DNA from: Gracilibacteraceae bacterium
GTDB lineage: Bacteria; Bacillota; Desulfitobacteriia; Desulfitobacteriales; Syntrophobotulaceae
Direction: 5' to 3'
DNA length: 9,048 bases
Assembly: GCA_031263945.1 (NCBI GenBank)
Contig: JAISEW010000079.1
Location: 1 to 9,048 of the forward strand
Both the position numbers and the translations under genes were made by a program. The notes under the pieces are model-generated. The model worked only from the letters and a program-made list of their open reading frames with translations, was not told the DNA's origin and did not search any database. This document shows positions 8,408-9,048 of this stretch, in pieces (position 1 is the stretch's first letter; each line of letters opens with the position of its first letter).

Positions 8408-9048
8408 ATGGACTACAGGAGAAAGCCGTTAGCGATTCTTTGCGTTGTGCTGATGATGGTGACTTTGCTGCCGCTGCAGTTATTCGCGGTAAGTGAAAAC
8501 CTCGCCAACCAGAGGATCGGCGGCGCTGACCGATACGCCACCGCGGCGGCTATATCGCAGGCCGGCTGGCAGACAGCGGAAAACGTCATATTAGCAGGCG
8601 GCGGCGACGCCAATCTCGTGGACGCTCTGTCCGCGGCCCCGCTGGCCAAGCTGCTGAACGCTCCCATCCTCATTTCCGAGAGCGGGCGGTTGACGCCTGT
8701 CACCGCCGCCGAATTGAGACGGCTGGGAGCCAAGACGGCGTATGTCGTCAGTGGTGCCGCCGTCATCACTCAGGCGGTGCAGAATGAGTTGCAGACTATG
8801 GGCGTAACGGTCGTCCGGCTTGGGGGAGCGGATCGGTTCGCCACTTCGCAAAATATCGCCCGGGAGATCATCAGACGCGGAGGCGTTGACACCATAGTGG
8901 TCACCACGGCCTATACCAATGCCGACGCGCTGTCCATCGCCTCTATCGCCGCCGCCGGGGGCTGGCCGATCTTGCTCAGCGGCGCGAACGGACTCAGCGC
9001 CGAGGCGCGCGCTATCATCTCTGAGATCGGCCCGACCCGGACTTATGT
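8408..9048 (+). CDS. Second secreted CWB2-repeat cell-wall protein (partial, runs off the right edge)
   Basis: The first 213 residues are present and the frame is open to the end of the window. Residues 1-27 form a Sec signal peptide: DYRRK, then a hydrophobic core, with probable cleavage after QLFA, the same end as in the first CWB2 protein. Two CWB2 (PF04122) repeats are visible. The first starts at about residue 36 (RIGGADRYAT, then LVDALSAAPLAKLLNAPILI and AYVVSGAAVITQAV). The second starts at about 137 (RLGGADRFATS, then ADALSIASIAAAGGWPILLSG). A third repeat is expected past the edge because these modules usually come in threes. It is probably a wall-anchored surface protein paralogous to the 961-residue one; its functional domain is not visible. 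It is likely controlled by the long leader with promoter, TGTTAC boxes and terminator. Confidence 0.92.
   Translation, partial: MDYRRKPLAILCVVLMMVTLLPLQLFAVSENLANQRIGGADRYATAAAISQAGWQTAENVILAGGGDANLVDALSAAPLAKLLNAPILISESGRLTPVTAAELRRLGAKTAYVVSGAAVITQAVQNELQTMGVTVVRLGGADRFATSQNIAREIIRRGGVDTIVVTTAYTNADALSIASIAAAGGWPILLSGANGLSAEARAIISEIGPTRTY

Overview
This window looks like the chromosome of a GC-rich Gram-positive bacterium, most likely a Clostridia- or Negativicutes-type member of the Bacillota. That placement is inferred from three things: an 835-residue SecA with the C-terminal zinc tail, two secreted proteins carrying cell wall binding repeat 2 (CWB2, PF04122) modules, and a PF06541-type membrane protein common in clostridia. 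Species cannot be told from the window. No rRNA, tRNA, CRISPR array, insertion sequence or phage gene is visible.

Layout. Positions 1-219 are the 3' end of a gene whose product resembles the C-terminus of TerA/TerD-type tellurium-resistance proteins. Thirty bases later comes a complete secA (250-2757). Just past its stop lie three tandem 41-bp units, each with a perfect 8-bp dyad (2770-2878), REP-like in appearance. Next is a two-gene unit: a small TPR lipoprotein (2912-3322) overlapping by 11 bp a HisJ-like PHP phosphoesterase (3312-4061), closed by a rho-independent terminator at 4098-4132. A 301-bp gap leads to a 961-residue exported protein with three N-terminal CWB2 repeats and about 650 residues of mostly unrecognised sequence (4363-7248). 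A convergent minus-strand gene for a five-helix membrane protein (7945-7361) follows, separated by a 15-bp-stem hairpin. An AT-rich 462-bp divergent intergenic region holds a consensus minus-strand promoter, an extended -10 plus-strand promoter, spaced TGTTAC repeats and an internal terminator. The window ends inside a second CWB2 protein (8408 to beyond 9048).

How it fits together. SecA drives export through SecYEG. The two CWB2 proteins have Sec signal peptides and would be exported and held non-covalently in the wall, so the right half reads as a cell-surface (possibly S-layer-type) locus. SecA next to CWB2 genes recalls the Clostridioides difficile slpA/cwp region with its secA2, but this SecA has the C-terminal zinc tail and looks like the housekeeping enzyme. 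The most interesting unexplained items are the leader of the second CWB2 gene (promoter, repeated TGTTAC boxes, terminator, 157 more bases, then the start codon), the large uncharacterised part of the 961-residue protein, and the REP-like triplet. No clearly new multi-gene system could be demonstrated.
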